A stretch of 64,000 nt of DNA from an uncultured Dysgonomonas sp. (GCA_900556485.1 USOX01000014.1:11269-75268), one strand, 5' to 3'; positions 52,973 through 62,071 are shown, numbered from the stretch's first letter. Numbers and translations are program-made. Notes: generated from the letters alone by a model not told the origin.

Positions 52973-55702
52973 ATGATTGAGATCGGTAAAATATTATTCC
53001 GGTTCACAGCTAACAATGAATCGTTTGCACATCGACTATATGCCGGATGGGATGAATTTTGTCGTAACTGTTTCGAGAATGTGGTAGAAGAATACCTTTC
53101 AGTTTCTGATAATGAAAATCATCTGATCGAAATAAACTCTCTAACCTTGAACTTAGGAAATATCCCTGAAGAGTCTTTTTATCAGCTTTTCCCGATACGT
53201 TTACGAGAACAACTGGAGCGCTGTTTATCACTACATTTTAAAATAGAAGAAAAAAAATATCTATCCAAAAACAAGCAATATAATTTATCCGATCTGCTCT
53301 ACTACCTCGAACACGGATTTTGTAAGACAGCTTCTGCATATGTTGAATTTAACCTGAATAGAAAATTAACTTCAATCATTGATGACGATGAGAATGCGAT
53401 AGCCGATTTATTTCAAAAAGGGATTGAAAATAGGACTATATTAGAACGTCTTCTTTTGCAATCGGATAAAACGATTTTTTCTACAATCGTTTCTATATGG
53501 TTCGATACTAACTCTATTGACATAAACGAAAAACGAAGACAACTATTTTGGCTAGCCGTAAAATATCCCTCATTATTATGGCAAATAATAGACAAAATAT
53601 GGGAAAATGAATCTATTGTATCTCAGTTTATTGATACGTTAGGAATACGCCTTTTATACGAAATGGCAATAACTTTACCACCATCTCTATCAGATACCTT
53701 CCAACAGCTTAACAGTCGCTACCCGGAGATGCTGTTCCGAAAGACTGATGCTTTGGGCGTTCATCTCGACTGGTTGTTTTCTGATTCATTTGTGACGTTA
53801 TCTGAGAAGAAGCAGCATTGGTTAAGTCTTCTGGACATAATGCCACAAGATATTATAGAAATCATTTCCAACATAAATGACCAACAGTTATTAAAAATAT
53901 TGGCTGAGGTCATGGATGATATAGCCATTTCTAAAATAATATCAGAATTCGGCAGACAGAAAGGAGGTATAGAAATATCCGTGTATTGGCTGCAATTTTG
54001 TGAGTGGCTTATAGAACATTATTCTACTGTTGGATTTTCATTCTGCAAAAACAAACAGATATTCCAAGAACAACTTAATATGATATTCCTGCACACTTTG
54101 CAGGAAAGAAACAGAAAGGTACTCTCTTCAAAAGAGAGGTTAACACGCTGTATACTTCAAAGCCTGAATAAAGAGGAATCAAAAAAGACAGAACCGTTAA
54201 TATTAAATTATTTAGAGAGTAAACATCCTGAAATAAATTCTTTTGAGAATGAATTGTATGATATTCTACGAAATGTTGCAATTTCAATAAATAAACAGAA
54301 TATACCTGATAATGAAAACGATTCGAGAAGGAATATACCGACAGAATATTCAGAAGAGAAATCGCTCCAAACTACATTTATTCATCAGTCGGAAGACAAT
54401 TCTTTAGCCAGTGATATAATGCAAAATGAATCTGTTCCCCGCTCAAAGCCTGACTTACAAGATAACAGAGATATACATGACAGGAATATTCATTTGAAAG
54501 GAACAGATCGACAAACAGACTTATCATTTCAAACTCAAAAAGAACTTCAATCGGATATTAACAATAGTATAAATAACACGTTCCAGCCCCAAAGTGATTT
54601 TGATTTGCATACAGAGAAAAGTAAATATGTGGCTTTCCTGTCAGAAGAAGGATTCCAAAGTTGGGTCGAGGATAAGAATATATCAACCGAAACAAAGATA
54701 AACAGGCTGAATGACTTTGCCTTTGCTAACCCAAAACTGTTTTACCACTTTCTCGGAAGTATAGATTACAACTCAGCCACATTTAGCCATTTAGCCGGGA
54801 TAGTACCGGAGAAAATGCAGCTTCAATGGCTCGCACAGCTTTCCGCCTCCAAAGCAGGACTTTTGCAGAGAACGATAGAAATGTTGACAGAGAAATACCA
54901 GTCAGAGATAAAGATACTCATTCCAGATACCGATACTTCTACAACCTTACGGAAAGCACTTTTAACCCTCTTACATGAAAAGAGTAAAGACCCCAAAAAT
55001 TTCTATTGGGAAGATGATGCAAAAACAATCGAATCATTCATTAAAAATATATACCAAATGGATAAAAAAGAAAATATACATTCAGATGAAGCACGAGTTT
55101 CCAAGGAGTCAGGGAAACAAAAAGCAAAAGAGGCTTTACAAAAATTATTTACAGAACATCCAGAACAAGCAAATGAGGAAACGAACATAGAATACCTATC
55201 CATATCAAATGCCGGATTAGCTTTATTAACACCTTGGTTCCCCCGATTATTCGATATGCTGGGATTGATGAATGAAGAAAAAAAGGATTTGAAAGATACG
55301 GATGCCAGGATACGAGCCATATTCATCATACAACAGCTTGTAACTTCTGAAGATAAAGAATACGAGGAGCATGAGTTAGCCTTCAACCGCATGCTCACAG
55401 GATGTCCTTTTTCAGTTCCCCTACCGAGAAGGATGGAACTTACAGAACAGGAAACAGCGACAATAGAATCTATGCTAAACGGTGTTAAAGCAAACTGGCA
55501 GAAAATTAAAAACACTTCCATACAAGGCTTTCAGGAAGCCTTCATACAGCGGGACGGAGAGTTGGAGCAACAAGAGGATAAATGGTTGCTGACAGTTGAG
55601 CCTCGTGCGTATGATATGTTGTTGGATTCCGTGCCTTGGTCGTACAAACTGATACGATTGCCATGGCTGAAAAAACATATTCATGTCTCATGGAGAGATT
55701 GA
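52973..55702 (+). CDS. eCIS tape measure protein (CIS_TMP, Pvc14/Afp14-like)
   Basis: A 909-residue, mainly helical protein. The N-terminal motif ILFRFTANNESFAHRLYAGW, then VVEEYLSVSDNENHLIEINS and LTLNLGNIPEESFYQLFPIR, matches CIS_TMP. A long low-complexity charged region (~430-560) precedes a conserved C-terminal end (ISNAGLALLTPWFPRLFDML, FNRMLTGCPFSVPLPRRMEL, WSYKLIRLPWLKKHIHVSW). Tape measure length sets tube length. The N-terminal and C-terminal domains are conserved while the middle varies, as expected. Confidence 0.85.
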   Translation: MIEIGKILFRFTANNESFAHRLYAGWDEFCRNCFENVVEEYLSVSDNENHLIEINSLTLNLGNIPEESFYQLFPIRLREQLERCLSLHFKIEEKKYLSKNKQYNLSDLLYYLEHGFCKTASAYVEFNLNRKLTSIIDDDENAIADLFQKGIENRTILERLLLQSDKTIFSTIVSIWFDTNSIDINEKRRQLFWLAVKYPSLLWQIIDKIWENESIVSQFIDTLGIRLLYEMAITLPPSLSDTFQQLNSRYPEMLFRKTDALGVHLDWLFSDSFVTLSEKKQHWLSLLDIMPQDIIEIISNINDQQLLKILAEVMDDIAISKIISEFGRQKGGIEISVYWLQFCEWLIEHYSTVGFSFCKNKQIFQEQLNMIFLHTLQERNRKVLSSKERLTRCILQSLNKEESKKTEPLILNYLESKHPEINSFENELYDILRNVAISINKQNIPDNENDSRRNIPTEYSEEKSLQTTFIHQSEDNSLASDIMQNESVPRSKPDLQDNRDIHDRNIHLKGTDRQTDLSFQTQKELQSDINNSINNTFQPQSDFDLHTEKSKYVAFLSEEGFQSWVEDKNISTETKINRLNDFAFANPKLFYHFLGSIDYNSATFSHLAGIVPEKMQLQWLAQLSASKAGLLQRTIEMLTEKYQSEIKILIPDTDTSTTLRKALLTLLHEKSKDPKNFYWEDDAKTIESFIKNIYQMDKKENIHSDEARVSKESGKQKAKEALQKLFTEHPEQANEETNIEYLSISNAGLALLTPWFPRLFDMLGLMNEEKKDLKDTDARIRAIFIIQQLVTSEDKEYEEHELAFNRMLTGCPFSVPLPRRMELTEQETATIESMLNGVKANWQKIKNTSIQGFQEAFIQRDGELEQQEDKWLLTVEPRAYDMLLDSVPWSYKLIRLPWLKKHIHVSWRD

Positions 55703-55724
55703 TACTAACTAAAACAGAATCTTT

Positions 55725-56996
55725 ATGAAAGCCGAAAAAATACAGAAAGAACAAATGCAGCGTACCATCCAACCGATGCGAAAAGGTGGAGGAACAGCAC
55801 AATTTGTAGATAATAGAAATGCAGTCCAGCTTACCTCTTCCGAAGATGAAGAAGAGTCTCTGCAATTGAAGAAAGATTCCACTTTGCAAAGAAAATCGAA
55901 TAATACAGGCTTGCCCGACAATCTGAAAACCGGAGTGGAAAATCTTTCAGGGCTTAGTATGGATGATGTACGGGTACATTACAATTCACCAAAGCCGGCA
56001 ACTGTGCAGGCTCTTGCCTATACACAGGGAGCAGATATTCATGTGGCTCCCGGACAGGAACAGTATCTGCCACACGAAACATGGCACGTAGTACAACAAA
56101 TGCAGGGACGAGTACAGCCCACTACCGAAGTTGGTGGTATGCCAGTCAATAATGATGTAGGATTGGAGAGAGAGGCCGATGTGATGGGATCACAAAGTTA
56201 TTCATTATCTGAACAGAAACAGACTATTCAAAATAAGAGTATAGATAGAACTGTTGTGCAATGCTTTGATACGGAGCCTATTTATAAAGATATGAAAAAG
56301 CGGTTAGATTTAAGAACAGATGTGCCAGTTTTCTATATAGATTTTGATGATGAAACTATTTCTTATGATAATGAAAGTTACAAGTCTCTGGCGGAAGAAA
56401 TTGCAGGTAAATTGAAAGGTAATGATTTTCGCACACAAGTAGAGAATATGGGAGGAGGTGCATTCAATCCGGAACTAGGATATATACTCATGACAACAAA
56501 TGTAAGAGAAGGGTTTGATCGAACCTTGTTACATGAAATGGGACATTTTAAGCAGCTATCTGAATTAGGAGATAAATATAACCAACCAAGCTCCCTCTTT
56601 ATAGAAACGCATAATATTATCGTAAATGAAAATAAAAATCTTTCACTTTCACCGCCTCTGTCATGTCTAGATGATTATGCAAAAATTAAAGATGAAGGGA
56701 TTTCCGAACCAAAATATCGTAGAATAGCATACAAAGATATCAATGCTGTTACTGTTAGCAATAAAACCCGTCCTAGATTTAACCTTCTGGCCGAAAAAAT
56801 CAAAAGTACCGAAATAAATACAATGTATGAAAAAATGAAGACAGAAATTGAAGCTATTGATAAAGACGAAAAAGGTACAGTTAAAATTGGGAAGGATGAG
56901 GAGAAAAAAGAAGAAGAGATTAATACATATAATGCATCAATAAGGTTTTTTAACAATGCTATTAATAACATAAATAAAATAAATAAATTATCGTGA
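55725..56996 (+). CDS. DUF4157-type eCIS effector with C-terminal metallopeptidase-like domain
   Basis: A 423-residue protein with two HExxH sites. The N-terminal part is disordered and polar (~1-60). DUF4157 (~60-155) contains LPDNLKTGVENLSGLSMDDV, VHYNSPKPATVQALAYTQGA and HETWHVVQQ (H117-H121), and ends LEREADVMG. DUF4157 proteins are eCIS-associated cargo. The C-terminal domain carries a separate HEMGH (H270-H274) in DRTLLHEMGHFKQLSELG, with ETHNIIVNEN downstream as a possible third ligand, indicating a zinc metallopeptidase toxin. It lies between the tape measure gene and the ATPase, a cargo slot. Target unknown. Confidence 0.78.
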   Translation: MKAEKIQKEQMQRTIQPMRKGGGTAQFVDNRNAVQLTSSEDEEESLQLKKDSTLQRKSNNTGLPDNLKTGVENLSGLSMDDVRVHYNSPKPATVQALAYTQGADIHVAPGQEQYLPHETWHVVQQMQGRVQPTTEVGGMPVNNDVGLEREADVMGSQSYSLSEQKQTIQNKSIDRTVVQCFDTEPIYKDMKKRLDLRTDVPVFYIDFDDETISYDNESYKSLAEEIAGKLKGNDFRTQVENMGGGAFNPELGYILMTTNVREGFDRTLLHEMGHFKQLSELGDKYNQPSSLFIETHNIIVNENKNLSLSPPLSCLDDYAKIKDEGISEPKYRRIAYKDINAVTVSNKTRPRFNLLAEKIKSTEINTMYEKMKTEIEAIDKDEKGTVKIGKDEEKKEEEINTYNASIRFFNNAINNINKINKLS

Positions 56997-58294
56997 TATT
57001 AGATACCCACTGGCTCACATCAATAATAACCCTGTCAATTAAAAATTACTTTCAACAGGATAATAATGTGGAGGATATACGTAATATAAATCTTCCACAA
57101 GACAACGTGTTGGAAAATCTGACAGGTATAGATGTTCTCTCTTTCGACGAGCAGGTCATTCTTAGGCTTGCCCTCATGCCACACCTATCTCCACAAACAT
57201 TAGATATATTCTTTACATACAATAAGAACTTCAATCGACCTTACACAGAGTTTGGTGGTTGGAAAGGAGTATCTCATAATGGTTTTTTACCAACAGGCGA
57301 AACAGCTATCTTTATTCTTACCGGAGACAATTGTGAGAAACGAAAAAAAGTAATCAGGCTTTTTCAGAAAGAACATTGGTTCTATACCCGTAATATCCTC
57401 CGGTTGGAAGGTGCTGGCGAAGGAGAGCCTTTCCTTAGCGGTCAACTACGTGTTTCTGACGAATTTCTTCATAAGGTTCTTTTCGACAGGGAGTATAAAC
57501 CCGATTATAGTACAGGATTTCCAGCTAAACGCATCACCACAGATCTGGAGTGGGAGGATCTTGTATTGGATTATCAGGTAATGACTGACTTGGAAGAAGT
57601 AAACACATGGATAAACTGTCACAGAACTATCATGGAAGAATGGACGTTAAACCGTTTCCTGAAAGCCGGATACCGTTCTCTTTTCTATGGCCCTCCCGGA
57701 ACAGGAAAAACCTTAGCGGCGACACTGATAGGTAAACGAAACGATATGGATGTTTATCGTGTGGATTTATCAATGATTGTATCCAAATACATCGGCGAAA
57801 CGGAAAAAAATCTGGCACGAGTTTTCGATATGGCAGAAAACCGGAATTGGATACTTTTCTTCGACGAAGCAGATGCTTTGTTCGGAAAACGCACATCAAC
57901 CAATACATCGAATGACCGTCATGCTAATCAGGAAGTAGCTTATTTATTGCAACGAGTAGAAGATTTTCCCGGTATTGTCATTCTGGCAACAAACCTTCAC
58001 TCTAATATCGACGAAGCATTTTCCAGACGCTTTCAGTCTATTATCTATTTCCCTATGCCGGATAAAGCACTTCGGATCGAATTATGGAAAAAAATGCTTC
58101 CATCTATATGGTCGGACAACAAAAGAGAGATATTTGACGAATTAATAAATATAGCTGCTGAATACGAATTATCCGGAGGTGCCATCTCAAACGTTATTCG
58201 CAGATGTGCTATACATATCGTTAGTTCCGGATCGGAGTATTTGGGAAAAGACACTTTAAAGCAGGCTATTCAAAAAGAGCTGAATAAGATTTAA
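56993..58294 (+). CDS. eCIS AAA+ ATPase (Pvc15/Afp15-like)
   Basis: A 433-residue protein starting at GTG 56993, overlapping the effector stop (GTGA). The C-terminal AAA+ domain carries Walker A GPPGTGKT (~233-240), Walker B ILFFDEADALFG (~287-298), ATNLHSNIDEAFSRRFQSII with the Arg-finger region, and sensor 2 LSGGAISNVIRR. The N-terminal ~190 residues are the usual poorly conserved eCIS-specific part. It is the CDC48-like ATPase required for PVC/Afp assembly or cargo loading. It ends the operon, 53 bp before the convergent relaxase gene. Confidence 0.9.
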   Translation: MILDTHWLTSIITLSIKNYFQQDNNVEDIRNINLPQDNVLENLTGIDVLSFDEQVILRLALMPHLSPQTLDIFFTYNKNFNRPYTEFGGWKGVSHNGFLPTGETAIFILTGDNCEKRKKVIRLFQKEHWFYTRNILRLEGAGEGEPFLSGQLRVSDEFLHKVLFDREYKPDYSTGFPAKRITTDLEWEDLVLDYQVMTDLEEVNTWINCHRTIMEEWTLNRFLKAGYRSLFYGPPGTGKTLAATLIGKRNDMDVYRVDLSMIVSKYIGETEKNLARVFDMAENRNWILFFDEADALFGKRTSTNTSNDRHANQEVAYLLQRVEDFPGIVILATNLHSNIDEAFSRRFQSIIYFPMPDKALRIELWKKMLPSIWSDNKREIFDELINIAAEYELSGGAISNVIRRCAIHIVSSGSEYLGKDTLKQAIQKELNKI

Positions 58295-58347
58295 CCTCAA
58301 ATCCCCTGAAAACTTAGATAATTCCCATTCTTATGAACAATTAATTA

Positions 58348-59586
58348 TTACATTTTCCTTCCTCGATTTTTCTTCTGAATTGAGGAAGAATTGAACTTCT
58401 GATCTTGCTTTTCTTTTCTCTTAATTCTCGGATCGTTCCATGATTCCTGATAATCAATGTCAGCTTTATTACTTTTCCACAAATACGGATAAGCAAAACC
58501 ACCACCATACCACTTGACTTTAGCTTTGGTAAAATATCCTTTTTCGATAAGGATTCTATCCCTGACACGCATCTCATACTTACCATATTTGACAAACTCA
58601 TCGGGATTCTTACTACTAAAAAGAACTTTATTCTTCTCATCATTCAGGAAAACGTATAACGAGAATGACCCATTTCCGTCTTTTTTCCTCATATTCTCCA
58701 AGTAGATATGACCACCATTTTTCAATATTTCCCACTGCTTAGGAGTTAATTCAACTCCACCAATGGCTGGATTCTTAGGCTTATTCTCTGTTTGCTGTTG
58801 TACTTTTGAAGGCTGTTTTTCTTGTTGCTCTTGTGTCTTCGCTGTTTGCTCCTGTAATATTCTTATATTCTTTTCGAACTCTTTTTTCAGATTTCCGAAG
58901 CTAAATTTCCTGTCAATTTGCGAGCCTTTGAAAGCAACATTATTATAACGGAACGAAACACCTTCAATCTCATTCGTTGTTTTCTTGTGTTTATAATCAA
59001 ACTCAATCCCGAATTTCTGTAGGGCAAAACGCAGGTCGGCAGGTGTTTTACATGTTGGTAAAACCGACTTTATAGCATCATAAATATAATACTTTACCTT
59101 ATCGGGATTGCCCAGTTTTTCCCGTTTGACTTTCTCCTTTCCCTTACCATAAGTCAAGTTATATTTATCTTTTAGCTTCTTGCATACCTTGATATTCCGC
59201 TTATAATCATGATTGACGGATATTAGTTTGAGATCGTTGTTAATACGGTTATACACAATATGCAGGTGGGGATTTCCCGTATTATCATGCCGGACAATAA
59301 TATATTGAGTGTTCTTAATTCCCATTTCCTGCATATATTCTTTGGCTAACTGGAGCATAAAATCATCCGTCATTCTTACTTTGTCTTCGGGAGAAAACGC
59401 AATCGGGATATGCCCGACAGGTTGCTTTATTTCTTTCCTGCCGGAACGTTGCATGGCAAAGCTGCGGATCATACTTTTGGTACTATCCGCAAATACGCCC
59501 TCGGCTTCTAGAAGTTGGGCTGTGTCATTCATCACATAATTGACACAGCCTTTGAATGATTTTCCCTTGATATTTTTAGCGATCAT
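58348..59586 (-). CDS. Relaxase/mobilization nuclease (MobA-like, PF03432 type)
   Basis: A 412-residue protein. The N-terminal relaxase domain contains Tyr17 (CVNYVMND), H100 (IIVRHDNTG) and the metal-binding pair H107/H109 (NPHLHIVYNRIN). A basic linker and a C-terminal DUF3945-like part follow (ELTPKQWEILKNGGHIYLEN, FVKYGKYEMRVRDRILIEKG). It would nick the oriT of this element and lead the strand into the channel. It overlaps the MobC gene upstream by 11 bp. Confidence 0.88.
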   Translation of the reverse strand: MIAKNIKGKSFKGCVNYVMNDTAQLLEAEGVFADSTKSMIRSFAMQRSGRKEIKQPVGHIPIAFSPEDKVRMTDDFMLQLAKEYMQEMGIKNTQYIIVRHDNTGNPHLHIVYNRINNDLKLISVNHDYKRNIKVCKKLKDKYNLTYGKGKEKVKREKLGNPDKVKYYIYDAIKSVLPTCKTPADLRFALQKFGIEFDYKHKKTTNEIEGVSFRYNNVAFKGSQIDRKFSFGNLKKEFEKNIRILQEQTAKTQEQQEKQPSKVQQQTENKPKNPAIGGVELTPKQWEILKNGGHIYLENMRKKDGNGSFSLYVFLNDEKNKVLFSSKNPDEFVKYGKYEMRVRDRILIEKGYFTKAKVKWYGGGFAYPYLWKSNKADIDYQESWNDPRIKRKEKQDQKFNSSSIQKKNRGRKM

Positions 59587-59944
59587 CTAGTAATTCTTTT
59601 ACCTGAAAGGCAATATGTGCTATTTCCAAAGCAACCTGTCTAAATCCTGATTTGTTGGCTTGTTTAGCTGTTTGGTTCAGGTTATTAGACATACCAGCCA
59701 GCTTCCGCATCAGGTTGAGTTCTTCCAATGTAAATCGTGATTTTATACTTCCGTTGAGTGTCATTTCACGGGCATATTGCGTTGTTTTCATACCCAGTTT
59801 TTCGGCTCTCTCTTTTATGATATTATAATCTTCTTCCGTCAGTTTGAGATTTATAGAAACAGAAAGTTTCTTCTTCTCTTTCTTTGGCCTTCCTCTACGG
59901 GGAGACTTCGCTCCCAATTTATTCTCCTTTTTCTTACTTTCCAT
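59576..59944 (-). CDS. MobC-like relaxosome protein
   Basis: 122 residues from ATG 59944 (MESKKKENKLGAKSPRRGRP); the frame is open to 60199 but the longer version reads through the repeat region and is rejected. A lysine/arginine-rich start precedes a ribbon-helix-helix domain (KLSVSINLKLTEEDYNIIKE, LGMKTTQYAREMTLNG). The C-terminal MobC helix pair follows (LNLMRKLAGMSNNLNQTAKQ). It binds oriT and opens it for the relaxase encoded next. Confidence 0.85.
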   Translation of the reverse strand: MESKKKENKLGAKSPRRGRPKKEKKKLSVSINLKLTEEDYNIIKERAEKLGMKTTQYAREMTLNGSIKSRFTLEELNLMRKLAGMSNNLNQTAKQANKSGFRQVALEIAHIAFQVKELLDDR

Positions 59945-60012
59945 AACAATTCCTCTTATGGTTATGGAATACCTCCGAATACATTCTTGTATTCGGGCGA
60001 GCCGTAACAGAA

Positions 60013-60125
60013 GCGACCAACGGGAGATGAAATGAAGGATTGCCACACAGCTCTTTGGCGTTGCGACCAGCGGGAGCAACGGAAAAGGGCTGTTCAGTGA
60101 CCTCAAAATCCGCGACCAGCGGGAG
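60013..60125. repeat. Three ~50-bp-spaced stem-loops with a constant GCGACCAGCGGGAG core
   Basis: The 14-bp core occurs at 60013 (GCGACCAACGGGAG), 60063 and 60112. Stems differ but each is self-complementary: CGTTG/CAACG with outer ACAGC/GCTGT around copy 2, CCGC/GCGG with CAAAA/TTTTG around copy 3. A further hairpin CCGAATACA/TGTATTCGG lies at 59977-59998. The array sits directly upstream of the MobC start, so it may be oriT sequence or the leader RNA of the mob operon. Constant loops with variable stems suggest recognition of the loop by a protein or RNA. Confidence 0.55.
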
Positions 60126-60185
60126 CGGGTTTTGAAGCGGAAGATAAATTCAAGGTACGCCAGATTTATCTTTAGCGTGGTCACA

Positions 60186-60265
60186 GCCCCGCAGGGCAAG
60201 GTATTTTCGGGAGTAAGTCAAAAGGATGCGTAGCAACTTTTGGGTTACCCGAAAGATTACCTTGC
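60186..60265. other. oriT-like hairpin with 15-nt word shared with the first mobilization region
   Basis: The 15-nt word at 60186-60200 (GCCCCGCAGGGCAAG) is identical to 2921-2935. It leads into a nested stem: GCAAGGTA 60196/TACCTTGC 60258, TTCGGG 60206/CCCGAA 60248, CAAAAG 60219/CTTTTG 60237. Both copies lie upstream of leftward mob operons in the same orientation, which is how origins of transfer are placed. Confidence 0.5.
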
Positions 60266-60547
60266 TCCTTTGACGACGAGAAAAAAATAAAGAGGTGGTA
60301 GTCTCTTTGTTTTTTGATTCGGTGGCAACATTTTCACTTCGAAGTGAGGACACTATCGAATACTTCGAAACCAGCAATACTGTCGGAGTATTGCCGTTTG
60401 CTCTTCAAGGGTAGGTAGAGCTGTTTAATGAGCTGATGTTAATTTGTCGTATCATATGACATTGCTATTTTGATGTATCCAACGTGGATACAAACACAAA
60501 TATATACTGTAATTCTGATAGTTATACACTAAGTATATGCGTATGAA

Positions 60548-60634
60548 TATCTTTGCATTAACTTACCTTTATTTGCCACCCATATTACCAATCTAAACCG
60601 ACTTTAGTTACTTCGGTTAGTAATATTGGTAATA
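60548..60634 (+). promoter_or_regulatory. Promoter and large inverted repeat upstream of the 60663 gene
   Basis: A -7 element TATCTTTG is at 60548-60555. ATATTACCAAT (from 60582) pairs with ATTGGTAATAT (up to about 60634), and inside it CTAAACCGA faces TCGGTTAG. The hairpin would lie in the 5' leader of the gene that starts at 60663 and may be an operator for autoregulation. The 60266-60540 stretch shows no gene. Confidence 0.45.
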
Positions 60635-60662
60635 TTACTGGTGAAATATTTATCTTTAAAGC

Positions 60663-61637
60663 ATGTATGATTTTGACGAACATATAGAATATCCTGATGT
60701 TCCTTATGAATTCAGGGAAGTACAATGTTGTCTGGATAGTTTTGTTGAGATAAACTATCAGACGGCAAAAGGTATGCTGATAAATACAAAGCCTGCCCTG
60801 ACAGATATCACACACTACAGAGGAAAAGTGTTAGATATTATCCGCAATAATCCTCCATTGGCAAGTGTATCCCGATTCTTCCATGACGGACGGGAGGATT
60901 ATCTCTGGTACAGTGATTTCTATGATGATATTACAAAGAATGTCTATCACAAGTATAGGGAATTTGTTAAACCTGTAAATAATATAACTTCTTCTAACTA
61001 TGCCGAAGAACTAGCAAAAATAGATTTACCTTACTTTAAAGAGTTGGTAGACCTTATCAGCCTCGAACGTCTATGTATGGGTTTTGAGGAAAAAGAACCC
61101 ACTGCTGAAACCAAAGAAAAGAAGGAAGTATTGCAGATAAAAGATGAGCCTGTAAAGGTAGAGCAACCCATAACTGAAGATGCTAAACCCAAACCTACTG
61201 TCAAAGACGGGCAACAACCTAAAAAACGTTCTTACCAACCCAAACTTAATAAAGAACAATACACATTATTGGCAGACTGTATAGAAACAATCAGGTTGTT
61301 TCGTAGGAAAACCAAAATGTCGGAACTCAAGAAACTTTTATCCGGCAAGCTAACCGAACCATTACAAGTTACCAACCAAAAATCATTGGTCTATCTTTTT
61401 GACCAACTCATGAATTCCGGTTATATCAAAGACACATGGATATCCGTTGCCGATGGCAATAAAGATTTTATCTCTTTCCGCACGGAGGGTAACAAAGAAA
61501 GATACGGAGATAACACACACCACATTAATATGCAACAACTACTCAATTGCCGCAATCGCAACAAGCGGGAAAGCATTCACGGACTTGAAGATATAGATGA
61601 CCTGATAGACCAAATGCGGGAAAATTTGGTTGAATAG
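60663..61637 (+). CDS. Hypothetical mobile-element protein
   Basis: A 324-residue protein. The N-terminal ~140 residues are compact (EFREVQCCLDSFVEINYQTA, GREDYLWYSDFYDDITKNVY). A proline/lysine linker follows (~165-200). The C-terminal ~120 residues form a second domain (ADCIETIRLFRRKTKMSELK, LVYLFDQLMNSGYIKDTW) resembling a small winged-helix-like module. No family is recognised. A promoter and large inverted repeat precede it. Its location beside the mob genes suggests a replication, copy-control or regulatory role, not demonstrated. Confidence 0.65.
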   Translation: MYDFDEHIEYPDVPYEFREVQCCLDSFVEINYQTAKGMLINTKPALTDITHYRGKVLDIIRNNPPLASVSRFFHDGREDYLWYSDFYDDITKNVYHKYREFVKPVNNITSSNYAEELAKIDLPYFKELVDLISLERLCMGFEEKEPTAETKEKKEVLQIKDEPVKVEQPITEDAKPKPTVKDGQQPKKRSYQPKLNKEQYTLLADCIETIRLFRRKTKMSELKKLLSGKLTEPLQVTNQKSLVYLFDQLMNSGYIKDTWISVADGNKDFISFRTEGNKERYGDNTHHINMQQLLNCRNRNKRESIHGLEDIDDLIDQMRENLVE

Positions 61638-62071
61638 TTAAAAAATATTATTTACCATTTTTGACCATAAATATCCCCTTTCCTTATCAGTATACTATTA
61701 TCTACTGAATATCAGCTGATTGATATTTATGTACAATTTGATAATTTCTATCAAATTTGCCTTTCTTAATTATATACCTCAAATAGTATGTATTGACAAT
61801 CAATATTATACTACCCTAACCTGTTAGGTAAAGCTGTTATGTAAACAGCGTGAGGCTTGGACTATTTTTATCTTGCACCCGATTTCGGAAGCCCCGATAT
61901 ACAATATCGTATATCCGGTTATTCTCCGGAAGTGCATAGTTATGTATAGAGCCAATAAAGCCAACCGTATCAAGGATGTTTGAGTATGCTGTATGTATAT
62001 GCTTTGTGCATATATTTTTCAATTAATCAAACAAGCAAATAGTATAGTATAAACATTTAAAACAAATTCCT
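61638..62071. other. Gene-free stretch upstream of the DUF3408 pseudogene
   Basis: No convincing gene. It contains GATATAC-AATATC-GTATATC around 61897-61916 and a CCGG...CCGG pair following it. A leftward open frame of 61 codons (61837-62022) exists but has no supporting feature. The region may hold the promoter of the genes from 62072 on. Confidence 0.35.

Noticed and set aside
39360-58294. Type VI secretion system
   Set aside because: Spike, PAAR, sheath and gp25 are shared with T6SS, but there is no TssJ/L/M membrane complex and no ClpV. The AAA+ ATPase is of the Pvc15 type, and DUF4255, LysM and tape measure genes are eCIS hallmarks.
39360-58294. Contractile-tailed prophage
   Set aside because: No capsid, portal, terminase, head or lysis genes are present; only the tail-like set with an AAA+ ATPase and a cargo protein.
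61837-62022. Leftward 61-codon ORF upstream of the DUF3408 pseudogene
   Set aside because: It has no recognisable domain, no good start context and lies in a region of palindromes; it could be coding but nothing supports it.
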